From Carposina sasakii (lineage: Eukaryota > Arthropoda > Insecta > Lepidoptera > Carposinidae): a DNA stretch of 64,000 nt. This document shows, piece by piece, positions 12,039-23,098 of this stretch. Under the pieces are notes generated by a model that saw only the letters and a list, made by a program, of their open reading frames with translations, had not been told where the DNA came from and ran no database searches. Each line of letters begins with the position of its first letter. The first letter of the stretch is position 1. The position numbers and the translations under genes were made by a program. Location of the stretch: contig CP053154.1 of NCBI GenBank assembly GCA_014607495.2, forward strand, positions 2,294,001 through 2,358,000. Reading direction: 5' to 3'.

Positions 12039-12258
12039 CATCATCATCTCAGCCTATTTCAGTCTAATGCTGGACGAGCACTTCCCCCGGGCACGCCACA
12101 AAGCTAGTGCCATAGGGTTTTTGCTCATAGGCAAGCGAGTTGGTGACAGCAGTGTAAATTTTTTACCATGTCGTCAACACGGGAGGCGCTGCTGCCCACC
12201 TTCCAGAAACCAGGCAGCCATGTGGTGGTGCTGTTCTACTCTACCGACACCAAACGCG
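12039..12258 (-). mobile_element. R repeat, near full length
   Basis: CATCATCATCTCAGCCTATT, then TGCTGGACGAGCACTTCCCC, GCGAGTTGGTGACAGCAG, GTCAACACGGGAGGCGCTGC, and a 5' end GTGGTGCTGTTCTACTCTAC at about 12226-12245. Sense is minus. The 5' end agrees with 44098 and 58100-58147. Confidence 0.75.
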
Positions 12259-12587
12259 TCATATTGCTTATTAAAACAATTTATGCTAAGTAAAAAGTTG
12301 GAGGGTATATATATTTTACTTTTCTGTTATCCACTCAGATAGAGTCACAGGGAAAAACTGGTTGGATACAAAACAAAACCAATAGGTATTAAAAATCTAA
12401 TCAGTTTAAAAGCAAGCTATTCATTGCAATGAATTCCAACGACCTAAGTGTATTGATCTAAGCAGAATAGCAAACATTTTGACGAGCTTATTTCTATTTG
12501 CGCAAATACGTATTGAGTTTCATTCAGCTCTGAAGTTTAGCAGATAAATAGAATTACTCAAACGTGAACCTTGGATGTGAAATTCCT

Positions 12588-12630
12588 CACGTTATTTTTC
12601 ATCCCGATAGCTATACACTAGCCAAATCAA
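12588..12630 (-). mobile_element. SINE-A body fragment
   Basis: CACGTTATTTTTCATCCCGA and TAGCTATACACTAGCCAAAT match the body of SINE-A at 35110-35150. The tRNA module is absent. The following low-complexity tract begins where the match ends. Confidence 0.55.
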
Positions 12631-12639
12631 ATTATAGTT

Positions 12640-12788
12640 CAATTAAAATACTACATCAAATTAATCAAATTAAGCTCAATCAAATAAAACTAAAGTTAAA
12701 TAAATTAATGCAAAAAACAAATAAAATCAGGCAAAAAATTAATCAAATCAAATTAAACAAAAATAAAATAAAACTAAATCAAATCAAC
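12640..12788 (+). repeat. AT-rich low-complexity tract (AATCAAATTAA-type)
   Basis: Irregular repeats of AATCAAATTAA and AATAAAACTAA words. The tract leaves one frame open and would give an Asn/Lys/Ile-rich peptide, which is a composition artefact rather than a gene. Confidence 0.6.
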
Positions 12789-12940
12789 ATCATGTCGTAA
12801 GAGTCAATAAAAGAACACACGGGCGTTTCCTCAGCGATGAGCCAGCAACTTGTCACTGATCAATAACATTCTGACCCCATACTAAACGTGGCTGTAAGGA
12901 TCACTTTCATGATCTACCCTATTTTCGGAATGCAGCATAT
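12789..12940 (+). repeat. C repeat
   Basis: ATCATGTCGTAAGAGTC, CAGCGATGAGCCAGCAACTT, GTCACTGATCAATAACATTC, ACTAAACGTGGCTGTAAGGA, TACCCTATTTTCGGAATGCA. Nearly the full 3' half of the family. Confidence 0.7.
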
Positions 12941-14556
12941 GAATAGGTATGTACATATATAACAGGTAACATGGGACTTAATAGGCTTCTCACAAAACAA
13001 TCACTTTGCCTTCCCACTAAGCACCGGCTAAAAATACGAACCTTCCATTTTGATTTTTCAATTAAAAATATCAAAGGAAACAAAAGGTGTTGGGCGGACA
13101 AAGGCTTGAATGCCGGCGTTTGCTGCAGTTTCATAATTTCCTTATTTGCAGATGTCGACAGCGCTTTTTTCTCGCATTTTGTGCCGCAAATGCAAAGGAA
13201 TTATGCTCGATGAGATTTACATTAATATAGTTGCGGGGAGTTCTGTGTGTTTTTGCGCACATAAACAAATAGTTACGGTTCAGTGATCACTTAAGTTATG
13301 TTCAATACGTTTTATCTTCGATTCAGTGGTCGCACGAGTTGTCCAATATTTTGAAGCTTGTTTCATCCTTTGGATATATTTTCATTTGATATCATCAAAT
13401 GAATATAGAATAAGCAATGTTATCTATTTATATTTTTTCGGCTATAAACTTTGGCAACACACGCAGTTATAGTCCAATATTTAGGCCATAAAAACCACAT
13501 GTCCGGCCGCAGCCTGACCACTATTGCTACAAAAACTATCATTGCTCGATATAAAGCGTTTTTACAACAAAACATGTGTCCATACATAAATTTTATTTAC
13601 GCGAAACAGACATTTATTTACCGCGTTGGAAATCTGTATGGATGAAATTTAAAGCTGATTCGATATGCTATTGCTGTGTTCTAAAAATGTGCGTTAAAAT
13701 ATAGGTACTTTTCTCAAGAAAGAAACTTCTAGATCGAACAGTTGAGTAACAAACTTATACCTATCATCCATCAATCTAAACTTCCGTGAATATTTATAAT
13801 ACTTGTGAGATAGTTGAGAAGTGACTAGGTATATTCGAATATTTCTCTTTCGGTATAACGATAGTGGGCTCCCATGAGATGCCGCGTCTTTTTCGTCGGT
13901 ACAAATTCAATTGCATTGGACGTTATGTTGGCTCAGTATATTTGTGTTGGACAGCGTCAGCAGTCTAATGGTCAATTATATTACCTAAGTGTAAGATTTT
14001 GGAATCTCTGGATATCTCAACCAAATTTTATTGATTTCTGCCGAAACTTGATTAGATTTTTTTCATATGTTTTTTTTTATTGTTTTTTATAAATCTAACA
14101 TAAAACTGTTAAATATATATTTTGAAATAAAGTAAAATACGTCTTGAAACTATATTATAACAGGTGAGGAACAATTTTTTGAAGATATTTAAGACATTTT
14201 AAATAAATGCGCGATCTATGAAAAGTAAATGTTACATTTCCAATGCATACACAGGATGTTGATTTTAAAATTCTTCGCCGAGAGTCGGAACTCCTGGGAC
14301 GACGTCTTTCTACTGTCGCTACAAATTCAATTCAGTGGGCTGCGTCTTTGACCTCTCAATTTTTATGATGTAAAGATACTGAATAGTTGTACGTACCTAA
14401 TATTTAGTTATGGAACACTTAAAATTATTGAACAAAGACAAAAAATAAAATTTAGGTTAAGATTTTAGGCACATTATACTTGAAGTGAATATGTGATGTG
14501 TAATAACATAATAACTGCATTATTAACCAAGCATTTGAAAAAACTTAGTTACTATA
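12941..14556. other. Mostly unique; small hairpin and low-copy repeat pair
   Basis: No gene recognised. A perfect 10-bp-arm hairpin lies at 13381-13403. Two related pieces sharing ACAAATTCAATT and CGTC-type flanks occur near 13885-13925 and 14308-14350. Otherwise AT-rich unique DNA. Confidence 0.4.
13381..13403. repeat. Short perfect hairpin
   Basis: TTCATTTGAT, a 3-nt spacer ATC, then ATCAAATGAA. Ten perfectly paired bases. No associated gene, so function is unknown. Confidence 0.6.
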
Positions 14557-14916
14557 CCGGGTGTAAAAAGACTTCGTATTCTTTGTAACATCGCGATCAT
14601 TTTTTTTCTATGGAAGCATCCCTGGGAAAACATGGGTTTCCAAGATATTGAGGTCTAAAGTTACATTACTATCAGCATTTTTTACATAAATCCATCTAGG
14701 ATTGGTTAACAAACATTTTTAAATTTTACGAACAAATGTTTAAATTTTAGTTATTTAGGTACATTTGTACTTTGTGTATCAATCGAATAGATAGATAGAT
14801 AGGCTTAGAATAAATTAAGTTTTTTTCTTTTCTTTTTTTTTATCGTTTCCCAGGATTGGTTCCGATAACAAAGAATACGAGGTTTAAAAAAACAACGTTG
14901 TCTTTTTTACACCCTG
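14557..14916. mobile_element. T4 MITE, TA-flanked (Tc1/mariner-like)
   Basis: The left end CCGGGTGTAAAAAGAC is preceded by TA (14555-14556). The right end, reverse-complemented, is CAGGGTGTAAAAAAGACAAC. Both arms also carry CGTATTCTTTGT inside, with a small insertion in one. A (GATA)n run sits at about 14787-14802. No transposase frame. Right flank is CA, a mutated TA. Confidence 0.65.
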
Positions 14917-15540
14917 CATAAGATCTGCAATAATTTTATTTTACATATCACATGCAATGACCGTTCACTTGATTAGCTATGAAATCCATAAAATATGTTT
15001 TTTGAAATTTTCAAAAGAGATACAAGATAGTTGAATGAACTCAGAAGTCTCAATCTTGCCCACGCAAAATCTAAAGCGCGGTTGTTTAAAAAAGTAAATG
15101 GGGTAATTTCGGCAACGCAATCCCATAAAATTATTTAAACGCCCCGTAATAAAAAGGCCATACGGCTGCCATAAAAATGTTCTTAATTGCGTATTTCGCG
15201 GCCTGAAAGCCGAGGTTTCTTGGCGTCCAAATAGCGCTGTGGTCCGCAAAAATTATTCCGTATAGCCAAGTAAACAGCTTTCAGGGGATAAAACAGACTG
15301 TTCTCAGCGTAATGGCAGGACGAGATGCCTGCTATGATTAATTTATTATCGCGAAAACAATTTATTTACATATCTAAAGTAGCTAGAGAAACCTACCAAA
15401 TTTATCGGGAATGGGCTATATAAATAAATAACACATATACTCGTAGTATAGGTTTTGCTTGTGTGTGATTATAACATTTAAACTTTTCTTATGTTACTAA
15501 AGGTCCACTTCATTTAACGGTATTTATATTTCAGATGTAA
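14917..15540. other. Unique sequence, relatively GC-rich patch
   Basis: About 15060-15330 is less AT-rich than its surroundings and matches no repeat here. An open frame on the minus strand (14977-15249) has no recognisable domain. Conserved non-coding DNA is a guess only. Confidence 0.35.
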
Positions 15541-15680
15541 TCTTTTAACCCCATTTTGCCAACATAGCTGTATCCAAGTTATTTGACCCGGTAGCTCAGT
15601 TGGTTAGAGCACAGCACGGAATGCGTGAGGTCGTGGGTTCGAGTCCCTCTCGGGTGAATTTTATTTTCATTTCTGAAAAA
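15541..15680 (+). mobile_element. SINE-A, partial, with tRNA-like module
   Basis: The module at 15585-15656 starts GACCCGGTAGCTCAGTTGG and has a B-box GGTTCGAGTCC. The acceptor-like ends ACCCGG and CTCGGGT can pair and a D arm GCTC/GAGC is present, but the anticodon stem does not form a standard 5-bp stem. Upstream TTTTGCCAACAT and GTATCCAAGTTATT match SINE-A body in decayed form; downstream TTTTATTTTCATTTCT resembles its tail. It is therefore a SINE piece rather than a tRNA gene. Confidence 0.65.
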
Positions 15681-15702
15681 TATTTATAATGTATGTATTA
15701 TG

Positions 15703-15925
15703 TCCCCATGTCTGCCCGTGGGTATCGTACGAGGCGATATTTCCAGGAGGTGGGCAGCAGCGCCTCCCGTGTTGATAACATAGTCCAAAATACAAACTGC
15801 GGTCACCAACCCGCCTGCCCAGCGTGGTAACTATGGGTAAATACCCCCATGGCAGTCTTGTGGCGTGCTGTGTGGGAGGCCTACGTCCAGCAGTGGACTG
15901 CAATAGGCTGATGATGATGATGATG
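15703..15925 (+). mobile_element. R repeat
   Basis: GTCTGCCCGTGGGTATCGTA, GGAGGTGGGCAGCAGCGCC, AACCCGCCTGCCCAGCGTGG, GGGAGGCCTACGTCCAGCAG, GGCTGATGATGATGATGATG. Almost complete. Confidence 0.8.
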
Positions 15926-16339
15926 TACATATTATGTACGTATGAAATCTCTCAAAATCGGTTATTGAAATTGGCTGTATGTCAATACACATTTAATAGA
16001 CGACTAAAATAGCACCTATGTAGTTCAACACTTTACATAATTCAGCTAAGTTTAATAATGCAGATTTGTTTTCATATGCAATTTAGCTGACCACAAGGGT
16101 CATTCCAGGTCAGAGGCTGGGATAAGCGCCATTTATATTTATGATACATAGAGCGGCGGTAATTAAAAGAGGTCACACGAGGCGAGCATGGGACGAGCAA
16201 GTGATAAAATATGTTTTGGCAAAATTTGAAAACACAAAGTCCGAATCCGTAATGAGTGCACCTGTTTCCGTTTTGTTAAAAGTAGACAGTTTTGTGTTTG
16301 GAACTTTTTGGTGGATGTTTTAACTTATTCATAACCATA
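15926..16339. other. Unique sequence, no gene seen
   Basis: Open frame 16141-16323 is short and without recognisable features. Confidence 0.4.
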
Positions 16340-16541
16340 TAATGGCAAAGTTCTGGTTAACATATTGTGCTAGGATTCGGCGGGAAAATCTGGAAGGGAG
16401 CGGGTGTAATTTTCTTGTGAAAATCTAAATTTAATTTTAAATGGCTTGCATGTGTCCGTAAAGTGATGTTTTCTGGTGGATAAGTTATATTTTGTTTACT
16501 TGTGATGTGAATCTAGTGCGTGTGCATGGTTTTATATGCAG
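16340..16541 (+). other. Candidate non-coding exon with strong 5' splice site
   Basis: The stretch ends TATATGCAG followed by GTAAGT at 16542, a perfect consensus donor. Upstream sequence has several ATGs but only short frames, as in a 5' UTR. There is no repeat match. It could equally be a chance GTAAGT in unique DNA; RNA evidence would be needed. Start is arbitrary. Confidence 0.25.
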
Positions 16542-16844
16542 GTAAGTTGAGTAATACTTTAGTCGGAAAATGATCTCTTCATGGGCTCATGTAAGTTGTT
16601 TCTGCAATGATTTTTGATTTAAACTAATTTTACACTTGTTCTTGGGGATTTTCCCGACGTTTCCATTCATCAACATCATATCATCCATCATAAATTCAGA
16701 AATCATTTACTAAAGACAATGGCTATATGGGCGTAGTTCCCCTTGCCTTTCCTTCGGGATAAACTAATAAAAATAATAAATAGTAACATATTGTGCTTAT
16801 TTTTGATATTATTTTTCATATAATACATACGGTTGTGTTCTCAA
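16542..16844. other. Unique sequence with a decayed repeat piece
   Basis: 16725-16765 (GGGCGTAGTTCCCCTTGCC, CCTTCGGGATAAACTAAT) resembles 3' ends of LINE-type repeats but is too short to place. Nothing else seen. Confidence 0.3.
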
Positions 16845-16935
16845 AATGAGTGACTAGTTGCTAACTAATCGCCTAGAGAGAATGCCCGAGATCCTGAGTT
16901 GACTTATACGACATGTACGGAAGGACTACATCTAC
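16845..16935 (-). repeat. C repeat, 5' half
   Basis: GAGTGACTAGTTGCTAACTA, ATCGCCTAGAGAGAATGCCC, GACTTATACGACATGTACGG. Reverse orientation relative to the C copy at 12789. Confidence 0.6.
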
Positions 16936-18170
16936 CTATATAGGTACAAATATAGGACTAGGTTTTATTTGACATTGGGTTGATAAGTGCTTTATTTCCA
17001 AAATCAAGTCAATCTCACGAAGCCTCAGGTACACTCAAGTACAAATTCTACTTTAAGGCTTTTTAGATTTTACATTGAGCTTTTTTGAGATAATTTTTGA
17101 TCGAGCAAAGTATACACTATCGTGTAACGAATTAGCACATTCCTTAGACAATATCTTTAAGTATGTTGAGTATTATTTTCAAGATCGATAGATAGCCGTA
17201 AATAACAAAACAATTTGTTCTAGCGAAAGGTGTTTTTCGCTTGTCGCTAGTACTTCACCTTAAGGGCCGATTTTTCCAAAAGACAAATACAAGTAGTCTA
17301 TTTGAAGAAGAATGTTGATGATGTCTATCTAGATCAAGTTCTTATTCTTATTCTTTATTGTACACAAAAAATAACAATAAATACAAAGAAATTTACAAAA
17401 GGAATGCAAAGTTTTAGAGAAAGACAACATCATTCATCAGTTAGAACTATTTGCATATTAAAAAGTCTGCTATAAGCCACATTAACACCAGGTGTTTAAT
17501 CTTGGGATCAATTTTAAATGATCCTGTAAACTACACTACCGTTATGTTAGTACATCTCTTTCTTTTTTTGTTAAAAAAAGAAAAGCTATATGTTTGCTAG
17601 CCCACGTATAAATAAAACCCGGGAGAAGTATTCTACTGCGAATGAAGCTTACCAATACTAACCAAAGCATAGAGGTATTGACTAACCTGTACGTATTTCA
17701 AATCCTTGTCTTCACATACGTTAGAAACATCTTAAATAAGTACTAGTCACCAAAATCACACCGGGATGCGTTTTAATCATGCAAATTCACTACATAGGTA
17801 CCGATTGCAAAAAAATATTTGTTACATAACGCGAGACGTTCATAAGGCGACGCCATTCATTTTTAAAATAGTTTGACAATTTTCCTCAAGAGGCGCTGGC
17901 TCATCGCGTGGCGTTCCATTTGAATTTTGAATTTAGAAAAGAGGTTTTACTTGACCTAGGTAATTGAAAAAGAACGCATCCTTATTGAATCAGTGCTGAA
18001 GCACAGAACAACTTTACTGGAGATGAAATTTACAAATCGATATTAGTATAAATTCTTTGACAAAAAAAACCTTCGTACCAATCAAGTTTTACAGTTACTA
18101 GTTAATTAGTATGATGTGATACTCGTATACACTACACCAGCATACACTACAATTTTAGTACATAGTGATA
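16936..18170. other. Mostly unique
   Basis: A hairpin CTAGCGAAAG...TTCGCTTGTCGCTAG lies at about 17220-17250, and an A/T-run hairpin (CTTTCTTTTTTT with AAAAAAAGAAAAG) at about 17558-17586. The piece 17339-17420 (TTATTCTTTATTGTACACAA) is shared with 2425-2480. No gene. Confidence 0.4.
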
Positions 18171-18267
18171 ATTCAAATGGGGTACCCAGAACTGCAGGAT
18201 CATGACGAAAATCTTGGAGTCACGTTTAGCGTTTCGGGGTCAGATGTAAAAAGATCAGTGATAAGTT
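18171..18267 (-). repeat. C repeat, 3' half, first arm of an inverted pair
   Basis: AAATGGGGTACCCAGAACTG, CACGTTTAGCGTTTCGGGGT, ATGTAAAAAGATCAGTGATA. It faces a second C copy in the opposite direction that starts about 90 bases downstream. Confidence 0.65.
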
Positions 18268-18357
18268 ACTTCGAGATGGAAGGAGGTGGATGCAAAGGAT
18301 CGGAGAGTGATGCAGAGGAATCACATTGTCATCAACAAATCGAGGGTACCTTTTCTC

Positions 18358-18590
18358 AGGTGATGAACTAGTCACTTGTTACTGATCTTTTAGATCTGGC
18401 CCCAACATACTAAACGTGACTTCACACACACTAAAAACATGTTGCTGTGCCCAACAGGGTCATATGTTATCTGTCAATTATTAATTAAGATCCTTAACTA
18501 CATATGAATGCAATAAATTATTGAGTATTGAGGATCTCCTTCATGAACTCGCTTTTCGGGCTACCCCGTTTTAGAAACACAGTGCTGTTT
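18358..18590 (+). repeat. C repeat, split, second arm of the inverted pair
   Basis: GGTGATGAACTAGTCACTTG, TTACTGATCTTTTAGATCTG, TACTAAACGTGACTTCAC, then after about 100 bases of other sequence ATCTCCTTCATGAACTCGC and GGGCTACCCCGTTTTAGAAA. Confidence 0.6.
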
Positions 18591-19285
18591 ATATGTGCAG
18601 GAATTGTCTGCACATATAGTGATTACAGCATAAACTCACATGGGTACTTTACACAAAACTGGATTCGAGCGAAAACTGCATTTTCCCGCATTTTTCGCTG
18701 AGTACTAATAGTTTTATCTTACACGAAACAATCGCTGACTATTCCATGAGATTTTGTTAATAAACATAAAAATTTAGCACCAATAATTGAAAATGACGCG
18801 CCAAATTTTAAATAGGCTGGGATACAGCTGGATTTTATTAACATAACATAGGCAGGCGCAGTTTGGTCACTCCGTACAGATCTAATTTGCTTGTTTTCAC
18901 ACTGGAAGAGAATACAGTTGACTTTTTATTTATTTATTAGTAATAGTTACCACAAATATAAGTGGCATTAGCACAGGGTCACTACATACTGCGCCAATGG
19001 GTGATTTTACGGGGTTCTTCTCTTCAGTACATTTTTTAAGGATTTTTGTGCGAATGTGAGAACAACGAATACACACAGATAAAACTATTAAAGATGCGAA
19101 TTAATGTAATAATCTTAATGTTGCATACGAATGTAATGTAGCCTAAAAGGTGAAAAAGAATGTAATTTGCCTAAACCCTGCCGCCCGTCACTTACGCGAA
19201 GTTGATACAGTTTTCTATTTGTAAACATTATTTTAGAACCCTTGTTGCTGATGCGGGGCCTAACAAAGATATAGGTAGGTAGGTA
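18591..19285. other. Unique sequence, no gene seen
   Basis: CATATAGTGATTACAGCAT follows a small CTGCACATATA inverted pair at about 18597-18620. No repeat or coding frame recognised. A (GTAG)n microsatellite begins at about 19273. Confidence 0.35.
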
Positions 19286-19400
19286 GGTACATCAGCTGCA
19301 TCAAAATCTCCTCCCGTGCATGTCGTAAGAGTCGTAAGAGTCGTAAGGAACTTAGGGGCGATACGCAACTTGTCACTGATCAATAACATCTATCCTCGCC
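19286..19400 (+). repeat. C repeat with local 9-bp tandem expansion
   Basis: ACATCAGCTGCATCAAAATC, CCCGTGCATGTCGTAAGAGT, then GTCGTAAGA repeated about three times at 19321-19347, then CAACTTGTCACTGATCAATA. Other C copies carry the word once, so this copy has a private expansion. Confidence 0.65.
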
Positions 19401-20460
19401 ATGCCCGTGGCGAGGGAAACTCCTTTTTGGTTATGCAGTCCTGGATATCCCATTGCCTATTTTCCGTTTATAACCCTCCTTTTCATATCCAGCATGGGTA
19501 TACATTTTACAGAGTTGCCTATCTGTATTTGAGTATTTTATAGAACGTTATCATCATGGGAATCGATGGACCTCTATAAATACGGGTTTAATTTGGCTAA
19601 GCCCATACAGGGGCAGCACATGTGTAAACACAAGGTTTTTTTTTACCGTTATTTGTTTAATCTGTGGTCGAATTGGATGCGTAAAATAAATACGGAGAAT
19701 AAATTTGAATATGGAAGTTGGTTTATTATTTTAGAATATTTCCGTATAAAACATAATGTTATACTGGTACGTTTAAATCGTAATTGTACTTTTATTTGAA
19801 GTTTTTAAAGAAATGGAACATGATACGATCATAAAGTTTTGTTATTTCGATTTTTTTAAAAGATTTTATTATTAATGAGAATTGTTGATATTATAAATGA
19901 CGATGCAAAAAAACTTACCCACCAAAAGTATAATATTTCAGAATTTTCAGTGCATTCACCGCACCACCAAAATATAAATATCCGGTGAATTTCACTCCCT
20001 CGTAAGTGGTATATATCTATACCTTTCTCTACCTCATAAAATACCTATCGACCTCTCACCTGACCGATGAAATATGGATGCTGACGTCCACTTTACAGAT
20101 TCCGTCCAGATTTCTCCCAAAGGCAAAAATTCATTTTGATAACCCTACACAACCTATGTTATACGGGCTGCTTTTATTGCAGGCCCGGGACTAATAAACT
20201 GGCCCGCTGCCCGCCAAAGTTGCAACGAAATAATTCAATGGATTTTGATAAAGCCGTTAAATATAATGCTGAATTTTCGTCGTGGAGCTATATTTAGATT
20301 TTTAAGACTTTTTTTGCAGACGCACCTTTTTGTTGGTGCTCTTCCTTAGTGCCACTAAATACTTGTAAGGTTTGACGGATAATGGTGGAACAAATCGTAT
20401 GTAACTTTGGATAAAGATCAACTTCTCCCATATGTTACAGTACAATAGCAATGCAAACAC
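19401..20460. other. Unique sequence, no gene seen
   Basis: Open frames at 19316-19543, 19566-19799 and 20006-20194 show no domain, and the first lies partly in a C repeat. No repeat family recognised. Confidence 0.4.
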
Positions 20461-20709
20461 ATAATAATAAATAAATAAATATTCACACACTTCAGAACAC
20501 ATTTACCTAGTCCCACACTAAGATCCCTAAGGTCTTGTGTCATGGGTACTAAGCAACGGTATATAAATACATGAGTAAGTACAGAAACATCCATGACTCG
20601 GAAAGAAACATCGATATTCATTAAATCAATGTTTGCCCCTACCGGGATTCGAACCCAGGATCTATGGCGTTGCAGGCAGGGCCACTACCAACTACACCAA
20701 TCGGCCGTC
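20461..20709 (-). mobile_element. SINE-B, complete
   Basis: tRNA-like head GACGGCCGATTGGTGTAG at 20709 downwards, B-box GGTTCGAATCCCGG, body CCGTTGCTTAGTACCCATG, tail of TAAATAAATAAT complement at 20461-20480. About 249 bases. Confidence 0.85.
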
Positions 20710-20887
20710 GTAATAATTCGTTGATGTTGATCACTTATAAAATGCGTACATACTGACAATTAATCTTTTACCTATAGTCTTTTCGGTCCTTTTATGAGCT
20801 TTTCAACTTCCTTCACAGATACATAAACTCATAACGTTACTGCCAAAGTGTAACCAACTAAGAAAATAAAATAAAAGACAAAATAGA

Positions 20888-21115
20888 CATGGCTGTGCTT
20901 CCAAAATGGGGTAGCCAGAACAGCAGCATCATAAATGAGATCACATAGCCACGTTTAGCATAGCAAAGAAAAACAGATGTAAATGGTCAGTGACAAGTTG
21001 CTAGCTTATCGCCTGAGAGAATGCCCAAGTTCCTTAGTTGACTCTTACGAAATGCGCAGGAAGAGATGTAGCTGATGAATTTTAGTGAATGCTGCATCAG
21101 CGCATGCATCAGGAG
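20888..21115 (-). repeat. C repeat, near full length
   Basis: CTGTGCTTCCAAAATGGGGT, AGCCAGAACAGCAGCATCAT, AGCCACGTTTAGCATAGC, GGTCAGTGACAAGTTGCTAG, CTCTTACGAAATGCGCAGG, ATGCTGCATCAGCG. One of the best copies for deriving a consensus. Confidence 0.75.
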
Positions 21116-21419
21116 ACGAAATGATATACACGTTCATATAAAAATATCTTAAAAGCTTAAAACTTACCTTAATTTTTAAGAAACCTCAAGCCGTAGTTCT
21201 TCGTAATACTCAGGTAAATAATGTTGGCACTAAACATCTTAGCAGCTAGCTTAGCTGCATTACCTAAACGAAATTTATAGCCGCAACTACTCGTATCTTG
21301 TACTCACGGGAACTTTGCGAGCTTAAGAAACGAGAAAAATAAGGGCATAGCAACTGGTTAATGCCGCTAGCTATTGTTGACGGCTCCGTCTGCATTGGCC
21401 AGAAAGAAAAGGTATGTTA
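21116..21419. other. Unique sequence
   Basis: GCAGCTAGCTTAGCTGC at about 21241-21257 is a short palindrome. Nothing else recognised. Confidence 0.35.
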
Positions 21420-21580
21420 TACGTATACACACGGCGGTTTTCCCGAAATAGGGTAGCCTGAATTGCAGCATCATTAAGTAGATTCCACAGCCTCTTTTGG
21501 CATAGCGGGGTTAGATACAAATTAGCAGTGATAAGTGCTAACTCATCGATTGAGGAAATGCCTAGATATTTCAATAATTT
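21420..21580 (-). repeat. C repeat, diverged
   Basis: CGAAATAGGGTAGCCTGAAT, TGCAGCATCATTAAGTAGAT, AGCGGGGTTAGATACAAATT, AGCAGTGATAAGTGCTAACT. Ends with a decayed 5' half. Confidence 0.55.
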
Positions 21581-21640
21581 TGACTTTATCATATTATTAA
21601 AGTGGGCAACAATAGCGGTAACAAACTAGTGTGAGCTCGA

Positions 21641-22019
21641 ATCGGCCTTACGTAAAAGCGATAGCAAAGCCGAAGCCGAGCGATCGCGATTATTGAGTGT
21701 GTGCGTGCGCGCAACGAGCGCTCGGCGTCCTCCCGCGCCCCGCACCTCGCCCCGCGCACACACACACTCGCAATTATCGCGATCGTGCAGCTTCGGCCCC
21801 CTGATTACGTAAAAGCAATAGCAAAGCAATGGCAAAGCAGTAGCGAAAATTGTACAATATTCGCCTTGAAATGTCAAAGTTCCTTTGAAATTTATTTTAC
21901 TTAATACGAATTTGCCAAGCAATCAGCGATTTTTGTACATTTTTTGCTATCGCTTTGCTTTTGCTAGTTAGGTAATAAGGGGGCGTCTTTGCTATTGCTT
22001 TTACGTAATCAGGGGGCGG
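21641..22019. mobile_element. CpG-rich composite foldback element
   Basis: Two inverted-repeat systems are joined. A 44-bp-arm hairpin at 21669-21797 (GCCGAAGCCGAGCGATCGCG and its near complement ending GCTTCGGC) encloses a GC-rich loop. It is flanked on both sides by TTACGTAAAAGCRATAGC. From 21795 a second unit, CCCCCTGATTACGTAAAAGC, is matched in reverse at 21983-22019 (TTTTACGTAATCAGGGGGC) and more loosely at 21937-21985. There is no coding frame of substance. A MITE cluster is the likeliest explanation; class unknown. Confidence 0.6.
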
Positions 22020-22123
22020 AAAGACTTGTGTCCAGGTGTGGGACACGATGCAGACTATTGGAAATAGGGTAGCATTATCTTTTGTAAGTTTTTAAATATT
22101 TATTCAATAAAATCAACACCAAA

Positions 22124-22205
22124 AAAGAGGCACCATGTGGTTCTATCGGCCCTTGGTGCTCTACCTACCCCGTAAGGGATAAAGGCGTCATTATATGTAT
22201 GTATG
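22124..22205 (+). repeat. K repeat, 3' end with (TATG)n tail
   Basis: GGCACCATGTGGTTCTATCG, GCCCTTGGTGCTCTACCTAC, CCCGTAAGGGATAAAGGCGT, then TATATGTATGTATG. The tail shows the sense direction of the family. Confidence 0.75.
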
Positions 22206-23098
22206 TAAATCAACACCATCTTAACCTATTAATACTGTATGTTTGTTGTATGTATTGCAATATTTTTGGAACTGCCTTTTATTGTTTTTTATGGCCTTGT
22301 GTGGTTGCAAAAGCTAGTAAAATTGAAAATCGGCTATTGCGCCCTGAATGCGGTTTGACTGCTGTATACGATGGCCTCAATTGAGTAAATAAAGTGCTCA
22401 CTGAGGTCCGCTGTTCGTACAATTTCGACGCAATGGTGAGCAAAACGTAAACGCAATATTCTGCGTTTGTTTATTGCTTTTAGCTGAAATACGAGTATGT
22501 ACTTATGGATCTTGATTTGGGTTGTCATATTTTTAGATTAATTGAAAATGTTTAGACTCAAATTGAAAAAATATTTTGTTTGATTACCTTTGTTTTGACA
22601 TAATTTTTTTTCAGTATTGAGCTCAAGGCCTCAAAATAAGAAAATAAATCAATGGAATGTATTACTATGTAGCTTAACACGCCCTTCGCAAGTATTTTTT
22701 AAATAATAATTTCAAATCGAAAGATCTTTCTTTAAATTAATGAGAAACATCGTTATCACGATTTATAGAAATAAATAGTGAAGAGAGTATTTTCAGATCT
22801 CAAAGTGATTTATACTCTATATCGGATTCAAGGGCCTCTGTATAAATTTTATTTATTGAAAGTTGTAACTATTTTTAGTCAGTATATTTGTATCTATGAA
22901 ATCTTACGGATCTGTAATTGCTGGTTGGTAATATAAAATATTTTTAAGCATACGGCAGTTTGGTTGTGGAAATACCTTTTATCTGTTACTTTTAAAAAAG
23001 AATAAATCGTCACCATTTTGACCATACAAAGTCATTCCTTTATTATATTCTCACAAGCTTCAATTATCAGCACAGTCCCTTAAATCGTTGTAATGTGT
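22206..23098. other. Unique sequence, no gene seen
   Basis: Frames on both strands near 22199-22528 lack recognisable features. No repeat family recognised. Confidence 0.4.

Noticed and set aside
12564..12800. Asn/Lys/Ile-rich 78-codon protein
   Set aside because: The frame runs through a SINE-A fragment and an AATCAAATTAA low-complexity tract.
13873..14350. Tandem or dispersed gene family from the shared ACAAATTCAATT pieces
   Set aside because: Similarity covers only some 40 bases and no frame is conserved between the two; left as a low-copy repeat note.
15585..15656. Functional tRNA gene
   Set aside because: Acceptor, D and T arms are plausible, but no standard 5-bp anticodon stem forms and the same module recurs in SINE-A copies with shared flanks.
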